A DNA stretch of 64,000 nucleotides from Saturnia japonica (Eukaryota; Arthropoda; Insecta; Lepidoptera; Saturniidae). Below are positions 22,247-34,925 of the stretch, piece by piece. The translations under genes were made by a program, and so were the position numbers. The stretch's first letter is position 1. Each line of letters starts with the position of its first letter. The stretch is taken from positions 8,432,001 to 8,496,000 of the forward strand of contig CM065310.1 of the NCBI GenBank assembly GCA_033032175.1, given 5' to 3'. The notes below the pieces were generated by a model. That model saw only the letters and a program-made list of their open reading frames with translations, had not been told where the DNA came from and did not search any database.

Positions 22247-22429
22247 TTTGCGTTTAACCTGTACGCGCGTTTCGTTTACGAATATTCTTCACTTTGTAAT
22301 ATAAATATTATGATTATACTAAAAATATATAAGTAATTTTAGAATTTAGTGGTATTTATATTTATTGATAAATATAATAATAGACAGTCATACTTATACC
22401 AAGTATTGCAAAAAATTAATTTTACTGAA
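22247..22429. other. Short AT-rich spacer between duplications B and C
   Basis: Flanking DNA of the mariner; nothing recognised. Confidence 0.5.
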
Positions 22430-22929
22430 CGTTATTTCTGTAAGAAATGAAACCTCAATGATACTCAAGTTGCGCCAAAAGGCGTTTTGCTTCCAAAACT
22501 GCATGTTTGTAAATCCTATTATAATAATAAAAATAGGTGTACAAAGTAAATCGTCTAAACGATAAAGATTGTTCACGTTTTTAAACAAGAGATTGTAATT
22601 TTTCATTCGCTTACTCTTTATCAGATAACTCAACGGCGTTGAACTTTTTTGTGGCCAACGATAACAAAGTATCTAAATATATTTTTATTTACAGCTGTTC
22701 TAACAAGAATATAATATAGATAGGTTAGAAATGTTAAAATTTTGTGAATACTTTTTTTTTCAAAACATTGCAATATATATAAAAAAATTATCTATTAAAT
22801 ATATTATAAAACTCGAACGTCACTCTGTATATTCGTTTCTGTTGTTTCCACGAGAGAACCACTTATTTGATTTACATGATTTTTATATTTATTCATTGCC
22901 GTAGTATCTGACCAGGACATATTTTGTAA

Positions 22930-23232
22930 GATAAAAGTAATGTACGAAATAAGCAGTGACGGTAATGGTGAATCCGTCCGAAAAAAAAGCGTGTTAGAAG
23001 ACGCTTTTTGTGCGCTTAAATACGCTGGGTAAGCCATATGACATATATCAAATGTAATATACTTACTATGTAATTGTATATCTTAAAAAGCCCTATAAAA
23101 AGTCAGCGATAGTATATGTCTATCTTCTAAAGATCATTTACAATAAGCATTTTGGATTTGAATAACTGGCGATCGGCACATTCCATATGCACTTGTAGTC
23201 CACGCGAGTGGAGCCGCAGGCACAGCTAGTTT
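22930..23232 (-). repeat. Dispersed repeat family 1, partial
   Basis: On the minus strand CTAGCTGTGCCTGCGGCTCC begins a stretch matching the 2218-2652 copy in order, but more diverged. Its duplicate is at 25390-25690. Confidence 0.55.
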
Positions 23233-23789
23233 CATATGAGCGTAAGGCAAAAAATATTTTTGTGAATTACAATATGGTTGCAAAGTTATGGTGGACTTGA
23301 AAGGGTTGGTGTGACATTTCTTCTCTGTCTGTGACCTATATTTTTCTAATGTCAAAGGACAATGCTGACGCAAAAACTCCACGTATCATTATGGCTACAC
23401 TATTAATCATACTTGCACAATCCATGGCATGGGGTGGCGCTTGAAAGGATTGCTTGAAATGTGATGTCGGAAAATGCTTGATTTTGTGGCCATCCATTAG
23501 TAACGTTTTGTATATATTATGTGGAAAAGATTTTATTAATTTTAAATTTCCATCGTAAATAAATAAATATTTAAAGGCATTTTAAATTATGTATCCTTAT
23601 TGTAAATTGAAAAGTAAATGTACTGTTTACTTTTTACTTTCAATTTAGTTTACTACTGAACTAACATTTGAGCATTCGCGTTTTTGAAACTGAATCACTC
23701 TGAAACTATAAACGTTTATGGCGTAGATATACCTAAAGTAATAAATTGCATTAAAATTCTAGTGAATATATTTTCTTAATATTAATAAC

Positions 23790-24000
23790 CATCATGATCG
23801 TCCTCATCTAACAACCGAAAGAAGTCCACTGCTTGATATAGCTCTAACCCAAAGATCTCCACGACGATCGGTTCTCTGCTACTCGCATCCAATGTCGTCT
23901 TGCAACCCTCACTTGTTCGTCGGTCCACCATGTAGCGGGTCTGCCCTCCACTCTATCACCCAATAGGTCATCCGTTCTACGAACTAGTCTAGCTATTCTT
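23790..24000. repeat. Dispersed repeat with GTCCACTGCTTGATATAGCTC
   Basis: This is an altered form of a repeat I know in moths and butterflies as 'tccactgctggacataggc', continuing CCAAAGATCTCCACGACGAT and TTGTTCGTCGGTCCACCATG. Its duplicate is at 26240-26450. Relatives are at 52493-52745 and 53101-53360. Confidence 0.5.
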
Positions 24001-24911
24001 AGGGCTATTTCTTAAGCATATTCTTAGAATTTAATACAACTCAATATTATAAATGTGAAAGTCTCTATATTTGGATGTTTGTTACTTAATGGCGTTAAAA
24101 CAGCTGAACGGATTTAAATGAAATACACTCATGTAATTACCTATATAGTCTGTAACCTGGATTAACCTGGACGTCTCGGTCAGAAGCAGGTCATTAAATA
24201 TATTTAACTAACAAAGGACGACATAATATCATAGTTGTTGTAATTCTTGACCAGAGTAACGTCCTGAATCGAATGAGTCGGTAATAATATGACTATTATA
24301 TTACAGGTTCCGAGATTCGATATCCCTTAACCTTCCCATCAACTTCCGAGCAGTTGTTTATGAGCAGTGTGAGTTTGTTTATCCGTTTTGGCATCCCGTT
24401 TGATCGTCGATACGACTTACAATGTTTTCAGGGTTAGTCATCTTCAAATACCGGAAGTAATAAACTTTTAGAAGTTCATTCTCTTGTCCTGTCAGTGTGT
24501 CAGATCGTCGCGGAGTGGCTCGGTCTCGGTCGGCATTATGGACTGATGTTATTGTGTTTTTGTTAGATACATATCAAGACGTCTCAGCGACATGTTTCTA
24601 TTTATATGCATGTACTAAAAATGCTGATGTTATTGAATTACGTTTATAGCCTGAGCGTGTATTCAGCATTAATTTCTGAAATAATTATACTATACTAACT
24701 TTTGCCCGCGACATCGTTCCCGTTGACTTTAAAATGAAACGACTTTGGCGCCATCTATTTTAAAGTGATTGCAGTAATACAGAACATTCCCGTATGTGCG
24801 CACAACAACTCACCAAAGCTTGTTTGCAATCGGATGAATGCTTTAAGAACACAGAAACATTCATTTCTACATCCTTACATAATAATATAAGGCAATATTT
24901 GTTTATCTGTC

Positions 24912-27362
24912 CGTTATTTCTGTAATAAATGAAACCTCAATGATACTCAAGTTGCGCCAAAAGGCGTTTTGCTTCCAAAACTGCATGTTTGTAAATCCTA
25001 TTATAATAAAAAAAAATAGATGTACAAAGTAAATCGTCTAAACGATAAAGATTGTTCACGTTTTTAAACAAGAGATTGTAATTTTTCATTCGCTTACTCT
25101 TTATCAGTTATCTCAACGGCGTTGAACTTTTTTGTGGACAACGATAACAAAGTATCTAAATATATTTTTATTTACAGCTGGTCTAACAAGAATATAATAT
25201 AGATAGGTTAGAAATGTTAAAATTTTGTGAATACTTTTGTTTTCAAAACATTGCAATATATATAAAAAAATTATCTATGAAATATATTATAAAACTCGAA
25301 CGTCACTCTGTATATTCGTTTCTGTTGTTTCCACGGGAGAACCACTTATTTGATTTACATGATTTTTATATATTTATAGGACCAGGACATATTTTGTAAG
25401 ATAAAATTAATGTACGAAATAAGCAGTGACGATAATGGTGAATCCGTTCGAAAAAAGACGCTTTTTGTGCGCTTAAATACGCTGGGTAAGCCATATGACA
25501 TATATCAAATGTAATATACTTACTATGTAATTGTATATCTTAAAAAGTCCTTTAAAAAGTCAGCGATAGTATATGTCTATCTTCTAAAGATCATTTACAA
25601 TAAGCATTTTGGCTTTGAATAACTGGCGATCGGCACATTCCATATGCATTTGTAGTCCACGCGAGTGGAGCCGCAGGCACAGCTAGTTTCATATGAGCGT
25701 AAGGTAAATTTTTTTTTGTGAATTACAATATGGTTGCAAAGTTATGGTGGACTTGAAAGGGTTGGTGTGACATTTCTTCTCTGTCTGTGACCTATATTTT
25801 TCTAATGTCAAAGGACAATGCTGAGGCAAAAACTCCACGTATCATTATGGCTACACTATTAATCATACTTGCACAATGCATGGCATGGGGTGGCGCTTGA
25901 AAGGATTGCTTGAAATGTGATATCGGAAAATGCTTGATTTTGTGGCCATCCATTAGTAATGTTTTGAATATATTATGTGAAAAATATTTTATTAATTTTG
26001 AATTTCCTACGTAAATAAATAAATATTTAAGGGCATTTTAAATTATGTATCCTTATTGAAAAGTAAATGTACTGTTTACTTTTTACTTTCAATTTAGTTT
26101 ACTACTGAACTAACATTTGAGAATTCGCGTTTTTGAAACTGAATCACTCTGAAACTATAAACGTTTATGGCGTAGATATACCTAAAGTAATAAATTGCAT
26201 TAAAATTCTAGTGAATATATTTTCTTAATATTAATAACCATCATGATCGTCCTCATCTAACAACCGAAAGAAGTCCACTGCTTGATATAGCTCTAACCCA
26301 AAGATCTCCACGACGATCGGTTCTCTGCTACTCGCATCCAATGTCTTCTTGCAACCCTCACTTGTTCGTCGGTCCACCATGTAGCGGGTCTGCCCTCCAC
26401 TCTATCACCCAATAGGTTATCCGTTCTACGAACTAGTCTAGCTATTCTTAGGGCTATTTCTTAAGCATATTCTTAGAATTTAATACAACTCAATATTATA
26501 AATGTGAAAGTCTCTATATTTGGATGTTTGTTACTTAATGGCGTTAAAACAGCTGAATGGATTTAAATGAAATACACTCATGTAATTACCTATATAGTCT
26601 GTAACCTGGATTAACCTGGACGTCTCGGTCAGAAGCAGGTCATTAAATATATTTAACTAACAAAGGACGACATAATATCATAGTTGTTGTAATTCTTGAA
26701 CCAGAGTAACGTCCTGAATCGAATGAGTTCGGTAATAATATGACTATTATATTACAGGTTCCGAGATTCGATATCCCTTAACCTTCCCATCAACTTCCGA
26801 GCAGTTGTTTATGAGCAGTGTGAGTTTGTTTATCCGTTTTGGCATCCCGTTTGATCGTCGATACGACTTACAGTGTTTTCAGGGTTAGTCATCTTCAAAT
26901 ACCGGAAGTAATAAACTTTTAGAAGTTCATTCTCTTGTCCTGTCAGTGTGTCAGATCGTCGCGGAGTGGCTCGGTCTCGGTCGGCATTATGGACTGATGT
27001 TATTGTGTTTTTGTTAGATACATATCAAGACGTCTCAGCGACATGTTTCTATTTATATGCATGTACTAAAAATGCTGATGTTATTGAATTACGTTTATAG
27101 CCTGAGCGTGTATTCAGCATTAATTTCTGAAATAATTATACTATACTAACTTTTGCCCGCGACATCGTTCCCGTTGACTTTAAAATGAAACGACTTTGGC
27201 GCCATCTATTTTAAAGTGATTGCAGTAATACAGAACATTCCCGTATGTGCGCACAACAACTCACCAAAGCTTGTTTGCAATCGGATGAATGCTTTAAGAA
27301 CACAGAAACATTCATTTCTACATCCTTACATAATAATATAAGGCAATATTTGTTTATCTGTC
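24912..27362 (+). repeat. Tandem duplication C, unit 2
   Basis: 2451 bp in the same order as unit 1. It is about 30 bp shorter because of scattered deletions, for example the loss of a GTGTTAGAA stretch near 25455 and of a CATTGCCGTAGTATC stretch near 25380. The right edge continues GTTAGTTTGCTTATAACTCG, another widespread repeat phrase. Confidence 0.93.
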
Positions 27363-27367
27363 CGTTA

Positions 27368-29812
27368 GTTTGCTTATAACTCGAGAACCACTGAACGAAT
27401 CAACATGATTTTTCTTTTAAATCATAGGTGCATGTTGCAAGTTTTAGTATAATTATGATTTGTTATATTAAGTAATATATAGAACAAGTTATGATGATAA
27501 TAGTCAGTTATGGCTACCAGTAAGTTATGTTTGCATTACTTTACCCAGTTTTTATAATCAGAGTTTCGATAACTTCATTTCAGTACACTGCGATATCGTA
27601 ATCGTAGATGAGAAACTAATTTCGGAGTTTTTTTTTCCTTCAATTTAAACTCTGAGTGAGTTTGAAGCCATGGTAAAGTTGATAATATGAGTAATAATAT
27701 TTTTCGGGTTAGATTTATCTGAAAATTTGTCTCAGTAAACTTCAATTCAATGAATCGAATACACGTATTTCGGAATCGATTAGAGAGTCTTTTCAGCGTT
27801 TCTTAAAATTCAACCCCTAATTATAAAACATACTTCTAATTCAGTGCATGGTAGAAAGATTACAATTTGCCTTATAAACAGTATTATTAATTCCTCGTTT
27901 CTTAGTTCTGTTACTATAACACAATTATGTCTTATGAGATAGGTACTCTCGACAGCAGTAAAAAGTTTAAAATGTTAGAATATTAACCACAAAGGGTTAA
28001 GATTATGATGAAGAATAACTTCTCATTAAATTTTTTTGATATGTTTGATTTATGGAATCAAAGATTTATAATCAAACTAGCAATATCCCGCGGTTTTACA
28101 TTATTATTTTCGGTTCTTATCCCACGGCCATAGCGCCTTCGTACCATGGTACCTTGCGCCGGGCGCCGCTACACCACAAAATATATTCTGCGGCGACACT
28201 GTGGGCGAGCACAGTGTCGCTCTGTTACTTCATTCTCGCTTAGTGTACTTCCTGACCTAAACTTTGTATGGTAATTGCGCCGCTCTTAAAGGTCTTATAG
28301 TGATTTACAATATCCAATAAACTTCCTCAATAAATAAAAACACTCCGGGAGTGCCGACAGAAGTGAAAACTTGATCCCGACGGCGAAACGCCAAACTAAA
28401 CATCTATACTCGGTATATGTTGCTGTAATATCGTAACATCAGATTTATTAAAAATAAATATTTATTAATCGGGAGTTAACAATCGTTGTATTATCGGTTG
28501 TTTAAACACTAGGCAAAACAGTTGTTATAAATTTTATAGCATAAATGTTTTTTATTTATTTATCTAGACGCGTTCGCGGTCTACTATATGTACATGCATA
28601 TATGCACACACTATAGCTGCGTCTCGTAACGGTGTCGCGAGTCCAGAGATTTTATCTCATCTAAAAATATGCGTACCGCGCTAAAAGAAGTTTACACTTC
28701 AAAAATATGACTGTTTGATCCATATATACGAAGGAAAAAATCTAGCTTTTGAATTTTATAATATTACTATAGATAAAAATCGAAGTGAAGTGTTGAAGAA
28801 TGATATTATTATTCCCTAAAGTTATTTTTACGTAGAATCACATATTAAGCGAAGCGTGTCGCGGTTACACGTTTGCTACGATCCCAACAGCTCAATTATG
28901 CCTGCACCTAAAATAACAGTCTCCTGGCGATACGGTGGGTGGTCCGGTAAGGATATCGGGAATAAACAAGTGAACGCTTAATTCGATAATAAGTGGATCT
29001 CCTTACTTCTTATAACAGACGCAGACAGAATGTGTTACTTTTTGAAATTATTATGTCATATTTTTTATATCGCAAAATTTGGCGCAGGTTACAACAAATT
29101 TTAATTAGCAAAAGTTTCAATTTTATTGATACAAGTATGTACAATAGTTTCCTTCTACTGACTCTTCAATGGATATGGAAATAAATAAATAAATATATTA
29201 TTAGATCTTATATCTATATACATTAAGATTCCCTTGTCTCTTTGCAATTAAAGTTTCCTATATGAATAACATGCGTTTTAGGCATTCCTGCTAAAAATCT
29301 GGTATTCATAAAATTTTAAACTTGGCAAATACTAACCTCAACTTCATAAAATTTCACATATTTTCAAAATAAGAACCACCCTAATATATTTTAAAGAATC
29401 TTAGAATTACTTCCTACTTTTCTATTATATTATTCACTGTGATATTGTATAATAATCATATGGATTAATATACCTGCTATTTCAAGTAATTTGCAAGCTC
29501 TAGAAATGATTGTGTAGAAAATAATAAAAAGATTTCTTTATTACAAGTCAGATATGAAATTGATTACTGTACCTTTTTTACTATTCAGAAGGCGTTTGAA
29601 AATGCGAACATTTGAGCGAAACATTAAAAATATATTAGCTTCATTTAAAACTGCTTCTCTGATTTGATCTTAGTCCAATAATTGGAAGTTAAATTTTATC
29701 TATGTTATACACGAAGAAAATAAACGTTAAAGAAACCACTTCCATGCATTATAAAAAGAATTTGTTGTTCAATATGACGAAATAACGTACGAAATATGTG
29801 ATATAATACATA
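27368..29812. other. AT-rich spacer with GC-rich patch and hairpin
   Basis: No supported gene. The patch 28120-28245 is GC-richer, with a 12 bp palindrome GTACCATGGTAC at 28141-28152 and the hairpin listed separately. A 63-codon open frame across it has no recognisable feature. Confidence 0.4.
28193..28220. other. Perfect 11 bp stem hairpin
   Basis: GCGACACTGTG, a 6-base loop GGCGAG, then CACAGTGTCGC. No T-run or gene lies next to it. Confidence 0.7.
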
Positions 29813-30490
29813 ACTAGCTGTACCCGCGGCTCCGCACGCATTAACTACCTACAGAATTATTGTTTACTAGCTGTGGCCGTGGCTTCTCTCACGTGGACTA
29901 TAGAATGCCCGCGAGAAACTTGCTCCCCCGCTCCCGGCTATTTTATAGACAAAAATGCTTATTGTGGGTGTTCCTTAGAAGATAGACGTATACTCTCCAT
30001 GACTTTTTGTAGGTATTTTTAATGCCTACAGTTATGTAGTACATTAATTTTCTATATCACTTATGGTTTACCCAGCGTAAGCCATTTAAGCGCCCGAATT
30101 GATTCACCATGGCCATTTTTTTTATTTATGCGTAAACCTAATTCTTTTTCTAAAATAAAAGTAGCCTTAAGTTACTCCCTATAAAATCAGCTATCTACCA
30201 CTGAAGGTCCAGTCAAAATCGGTCCAACCGTTTCTGAGATTATCCGGACAGAGAGACAAAAATTTTTAAAATGGGTTTTTTTGTTATAGATGTCGTACTT
30301 ACTACTACACTTTCAAATGCGTTTAGTAAAAAGACAAACAGACACATCAATTTTATTAATTGTATAGATAAAGATATCATGATTTTTTTATTAATTTAGA
30401 GATCAAGTTACCTGTGAAGTAAAAAAAAATTGGATCAAAATCAATACAGTAGTTTTTGCGTAATGCGCGCACAACGGCAAATTTATATCA
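29813..30490 (+). repeat. Repeat family 4 split by a family 1 copy
   Basis: ACTAGCTGTACCCGCGGCTC starts at 29815 and reaches CTACAGAATTATTGTTTA at about 29873. The sequence then jumps to a complete family 1 copy (29874-30355) and resumes with AAAGATATCATGATTTTT and GCGCACAACGGCAAATTTA. An unsplit relative on the other strand is at 57185-57360, where the two halves are contiguous. Confidence 0.65.
29874..30355 (+). repeat. Dispersed repeat family 1, nested copy
   Basis: It starts CTAGCTGTGGCCGTGGCTTC and ends TTTTATTAATTGTATAGAT. It lies inside the family 4 copy and is therefore the younger of the two. Confidence 0.65.
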
Positions 30491-31683
30491 TTTTATTTAA
30501 ATAGATTACTATGCATTATAATTACTTTGAGATTTTTTCCTAATTAGTATGGAATATACGTGTCAGTATTTCATTGGCTGACAGTTATGACCGGATATCC
30601 GTAAGCTGTACAGTAATAATGGAACTCTACGATTCATAAGTTTTTCATAATTGGGAGACCATGTAAAATATATTATGGAACCAATTAAGGAAATAATATA
30701 TTTGATATTCTATTTTCATTTGAAAAAAAAAGCTATAATATCTTAATTTAATGCCTTTATATATAGAAAATATTAAAACAAGTATTACGTAGATAACCTC
30801 AATATATATATATATTATACACCGTCCGAAATCTCGAATGAGAATGTTTTCACGCAGCTCAATACATTCAAAATTAATAATAAATAATATTAAATTTAAA
30901 AAAGAAACAAAACGAAGCACGATTCAATAAAAAAAATCTAATCTTATATTTCAACATTTTGTGTAGGTACGTCTGTTAGTTATCCTATAACTTCTAAACG
31001 ACTTACCTATTGAATAATTATATACATATTATGCTTCATCAAGTTGTTCATAACTACGTTAGGACAAGATAGATGGCGCTGTGGTCGAGCCAATAACTAA
31101 CAGAAAGAGCAGAAAGACATCTATTGGGCCAACTATTAGTACTTGTGCAATAATTTTATTGTTTATGTCATTTATTCAATAGTTGAGATAGTAAAATAAG
31201 ACAAAGTTTTTTAAATCGTCTTTGTATTAATTCAGAGAATTGACTTATCTTTTTTGTCAAAGTCGGTGCACGAGTACCGATGGCGTCACAAGTGTTTGAA
31301 GTCAACTTCCGCTGCCTTCAGACATTGTTTGTATAATTTCCGAAGTGTCCCGAACTGTTTATTTAGAAGAAAAAAGGTTCGATAAAGGCAAGAACATGCA
31401 AGTCATGCCCCTAAAATTTTACCTATATGAAATTGTTTCCGAAGTTACAGTTTTATGTTTTTATGAATTTTATTTTAGGAAATCATTTCGTTTATTTGTA
31501 ATATTAATACAATCAAATTATAAACAACCATGTTTAAAAAAACGGGTGTCCCGAAATTGTATTCATTTTTATTGCATAAATCGAAAATATAATACAAATT
31601 ATGTAATTTTTAATCCCATTTATTATCCATTGAGAAACAATTGACATTTAATTTGTTAAGATACGAGTATCATAGATTATAGA
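30491..31683. other. AT-rich spacer
   Basis: No gene or repeat recognised. Open frames of 91 and 99 codons at 30645-30920 (minus) and 31345-31644 (plus) consist of the AT-driven residues F, I, K, N and Y and show no motif. Confidence 0.5.
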
Positions 31684-31812
31684 TTCCGGCAGCTGCACTT
31701 GAGAGCCAGTCTTCCACTAGGCTTAGGGTGCTAACATCTTGGGCCACAATCGTCACTTAAGATCAGGTGAGGTTGTGACTACAACGCTAAACCTATAAAA
31801 AGAATGCTTTTA
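31684..31812 (+). repeat. SINE-A 3' part
   Basis: CCGGCAGCTGCACTTGAGAG to CCTATAAAAAGAATG matches the 3' half of the SINE at 43328-43650. The tRNA-like head is absent. Confidence 0.65.
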
Positions 31813-34022
31813 AAAACACCTAGTTTAGAAGTTTTGTTGACCTTGAAAAAAAAAACTAAGATAGAACATAGTCGTTTTGATTTTCAAATTCTTGAGCAAT
31901 TAACACCTGTTTGAATTCAACGCACAATACAGACTTGAATTTACGACAATTATTGTGTAATAATTTTACTAAACAAATCGACAGTTTCACCCACAGTGAT
32001 ACTAATAAAATAAAATCAGTCTGCGATTGCAAGAACGCTACGAACAGTGCCGACCTGGCAACGATTTATACGCCAGTGATTCATTCTACTGTTGACAGTT
32101 ATAGCCCCACTCGGATATTGCACTTTTGCACCACATTCCTGCTTCTGAATTATGACTTATAATAACCGAAGAAGACTCTCGAACTAAGATCAAAGTTTCA
32201 CTCCGCATCGAGGTCTCGAAACCGTTCATAAATTTTGCTAATTCATCGACTAACTTTCTATTACTTTGTTCGTGAGCAATAAAGCCACACGGCAGGCTTA
32301 CGGATCTTACGTAAATCACCATATAATATTGAACTCGAAATGGAATTCATTAACGGTAAATCTCCGTGAAAATGTTTAGCCGCAAGGTTTTAACCGGTTC
32401 TCACAAAAACAATGAAGATAATTTACAACGAAGCGTTGTTTTTATGTTTATTTATATACGGAGTTTAGCGCCATGCTAGTTCCATAAAAATCTTCCGTAA
32501 ATTTCAATCGAGTTGAACTTTTCTGGTACTGATCGCTCAACTCGGCTGTATTTATAGCTCTCTGATTTATTTTGTTATCTCTTTATTGCTTGAATAACGA
32601 CAAGCATTCTCTTCTGAAGATTAATCACTCGCGTCAACGTGATTTAGCAGAGCAACCGATATTTAATGTGCGCTGCTCTGATACAATACGATCCCCCGTT
32701 TATATTTAAACGATCCTCGTAGCGGTTAAATGTCCTATCGTCAAAGTTATAATTTATTATCGACGAAGATAAAACGCCAACTGAGACAACAATTAGATAT
32801 TGTATCGTGAAAGGAATGTTACAACTAACAATGCAGTAAAGTCGTAAACAAGCGTCTAAAGTGTCGTATGACTGTGAGTTCAAGCTAATGTCCTCTACAA
32901 TTTTCTTGTTAACCATTTAGCTGAATAGTCCATAAGCCGTAAAAGGTACATATTGTGCAAATATTGTGTGAACACCGAACACTGGCATTGAAATTGCGAG
33001 TATTTTAGATGTAATTTTAGAAGATGAGAAGCGATTACCCTTAGTTCAAGGATCGTATTACAGGGTATTTGTATCGTACACCCGTTGATAGGTGCATGTA
33101 GTAAAATTAAAAGGCTATTAAGTATCGACCCACGCACGGCAGGTTGAGAGTTTGTTCCCAGGCGATGTAAATGTTATAGATACACTGGTCCAAGTGGTAG
33201 GTACGGTAATAGGCCTAGCAATAGTGGGCCGAGCCGAGACGGTACCGTGGGCGGTGGCGCCACGGTCGACTTTGATAGCACGAACTCAGCATTAGTGTTT
33301 CTAGCTATCAACTTCAAACTGTGATTAGTTGGCTCGATGTTGAAAATTTCAATAATTACGTCAACTGTACCTGTGTTTTCTGCAATGTTATTTTAAACAG
33401 TTGTAAAGCTGCATTGCAGTAAATTTACTTGTAGTAATAAATAGTTAGAACAAGTTACATTTACAAAGTAGCAACTAAACTTGTTATTTAGAATTCAAAC
33501 GGGCGAATGTAAACGCTTAACAGAATCATAATAGATGTTAATTTATTTTCTACATTATAATTAGTTTCCTATTGTTTTTTTTTTTGTATCTTTTAATAAT
33601 TTGATTAACAGTAGGTATTCATAATTTATTATATATTTCACTCATATTAAGTATTAAGCGAGCATGCAGTTCACCTAATGTTTAGTCGTTACTGTATGAG
33701 TCCTAATGTCAGTCATGATAGTATGTAACTCCTGAGGACTGTTTTGAAACGTTCCCTGTGCCGGTGTGTGTCACATCCTACGAATCTGTATGAAATAGCA
33801 CGAACACTGCTGCTTTTTGCGGTAAAAATTGGTGTGATGGTCATCCTTCTGCAGCCGAACTTTACCAGAAAGGTCAATAGCAAAACTACAATTAATATTT
33901 AAAAATAAGAAGTTGATACTTCATGGCGTAACAAAAAAAAAACTCGAAATATATTAAACCGCGTTAAAGTTAGCCATCAGTGATACATAAAAAAAATTTA
34001 ATGTGTGAAACTAGTTGAACAT
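31813..34022. other. AT-rich spacer
   Basis: No gene supported. Near 33244-33266 ACCGTGG and CCACGGT form a 7 bp inverted repeat inside a small GC-rich patch (33200-33270). A T-run lies near 33580. Confidence 0.45.
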
Positions 34023-34275
34023 AACATATGCTACGCCTGTATCCCCGAAGGGTTAGGCAGAGGTGTACTAATGTACACCCACAGTTCGCCAGGTACGTTT
34101 TTAGGTCCCATGTAATAGGGGGCGAGGCTATTGTCATTAATCGGGCACAAAGCTAAACTCCGAGCTGCTACTGAGAATTTCATAGAAAAACCCAATAACA
34201 CTTTGCTCGACCTGGGAATCGAACCCAGGACCTCGAGCATAGCAGTTCCGCTAGGACCACTAGGCTAATGAGGCA
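34023..34275 (-). repeat. SINE-B, tRNA-derived
   Basis: On the minus strand the head reads GCCTCATTAGCCTAGTGG (A box) and GGGTTCGATTCCCAGG (B box inside a T-arm-like hairpin), clearly tRNA-like. It continues into a body containing CTCAGTAGCAGCTCGGAG, and the end is CTGCCTAACCCTTCGGGGAT then ACAGGCGT. That tail is one I know from lepidopteran SINEs and their partner LINEs. It is not a tRNA gene: the anticodon-arm region does not fold properly and the sequence continues well past a tRNA end. Confidence 0.82.
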
Positions 34276-34595
34276 GTTAACGATACGGCATATGAATAAA
34301 CGTTCCACACTATAAAAAATTAAACTCAGTAAAATGAATTCACCCGCAGTTCTCCATTTTACCTTCTACTAAAATGTTAAAAAAAAACTTCAAAAATTTC
34401 TGTAATATTTTTTACCTCATATAAAACCTTTACAAGTATTATTTCAAAAATGACTACGCCTCAAATAACGAATTGAAAAAATATTACAAATCATACAAAA
34501 TTAAATTATCATTTATATTTTCAGATATCATCTGAACTGGAATCCTGGGCAGAAGTTAAATTAACGCCCGTTCTACATTATATCAATTTATAATA

Positions 34596-34925
34596 ACTAG
34601 CGGTGTGCCCGCGGCTCCGCAAGCATTTTATATTATGCAGTATTTATTTTCATCAAATCGATCAAGAATCAACCAAAATAATTTTTTTTTGGAAATTTTT
34701 TTTTTTACTATTTTTAAAAGTAATATTAAAATTTCTTTCTTATACCTTATCAATTGGCCGATGAGAAGCATCCCGAGTACAAAATTTTCATTAGAATCAA
34801 TTAAGCCCTTTTTGAGTTTAATCAGGACATATAAACGGATCGTTCATATCGTTCATATATTATGTTTACCGGGAAATTTGGAAAAAATATTAAAAGTACA
34901 GACAGGACTACAGATTTATTAATAT
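34596..34925 (+). repeat. Dispersed repeat family 2 copy
   Basis: It starts ACTAGCGGTGTGCCCGCGGC, then CCGAGTACAAAATTTTCATT and a GAGTTTAATCAGGACATATAA tail, in the order seen at 44020-44315. The chance open frame through it (34605-34922) has no protein features. Confidence 0.55.

Larger units (their letters stand above)
22430..24911 (+). repeat. Tandem duplication C, unit 1
   Basis: A 2482 bp block followed head-to-tail by its copy at 24912-27362. A CGTTA pentamer occurs at the left edge (22430-22434), the junction (24912-24916) and the right edge (27363-27367), so the breakpoint lies in 5 bp of microhomology. The unit holds only old repeats. Confidence 0.93.

Noticed and set aside
22430..27367. 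CRISPR-like or satellite array
   Set aside because: Only two units of about 2.5 kb each; no short repeats with spacers anywhere in the window.
34195..34275. tRNA gene on the minus strand
   Set aside because: The A and B boxes and T arm look good, but the acceptor and anticodon arms do not pair properly and the tail is a SINE tail.
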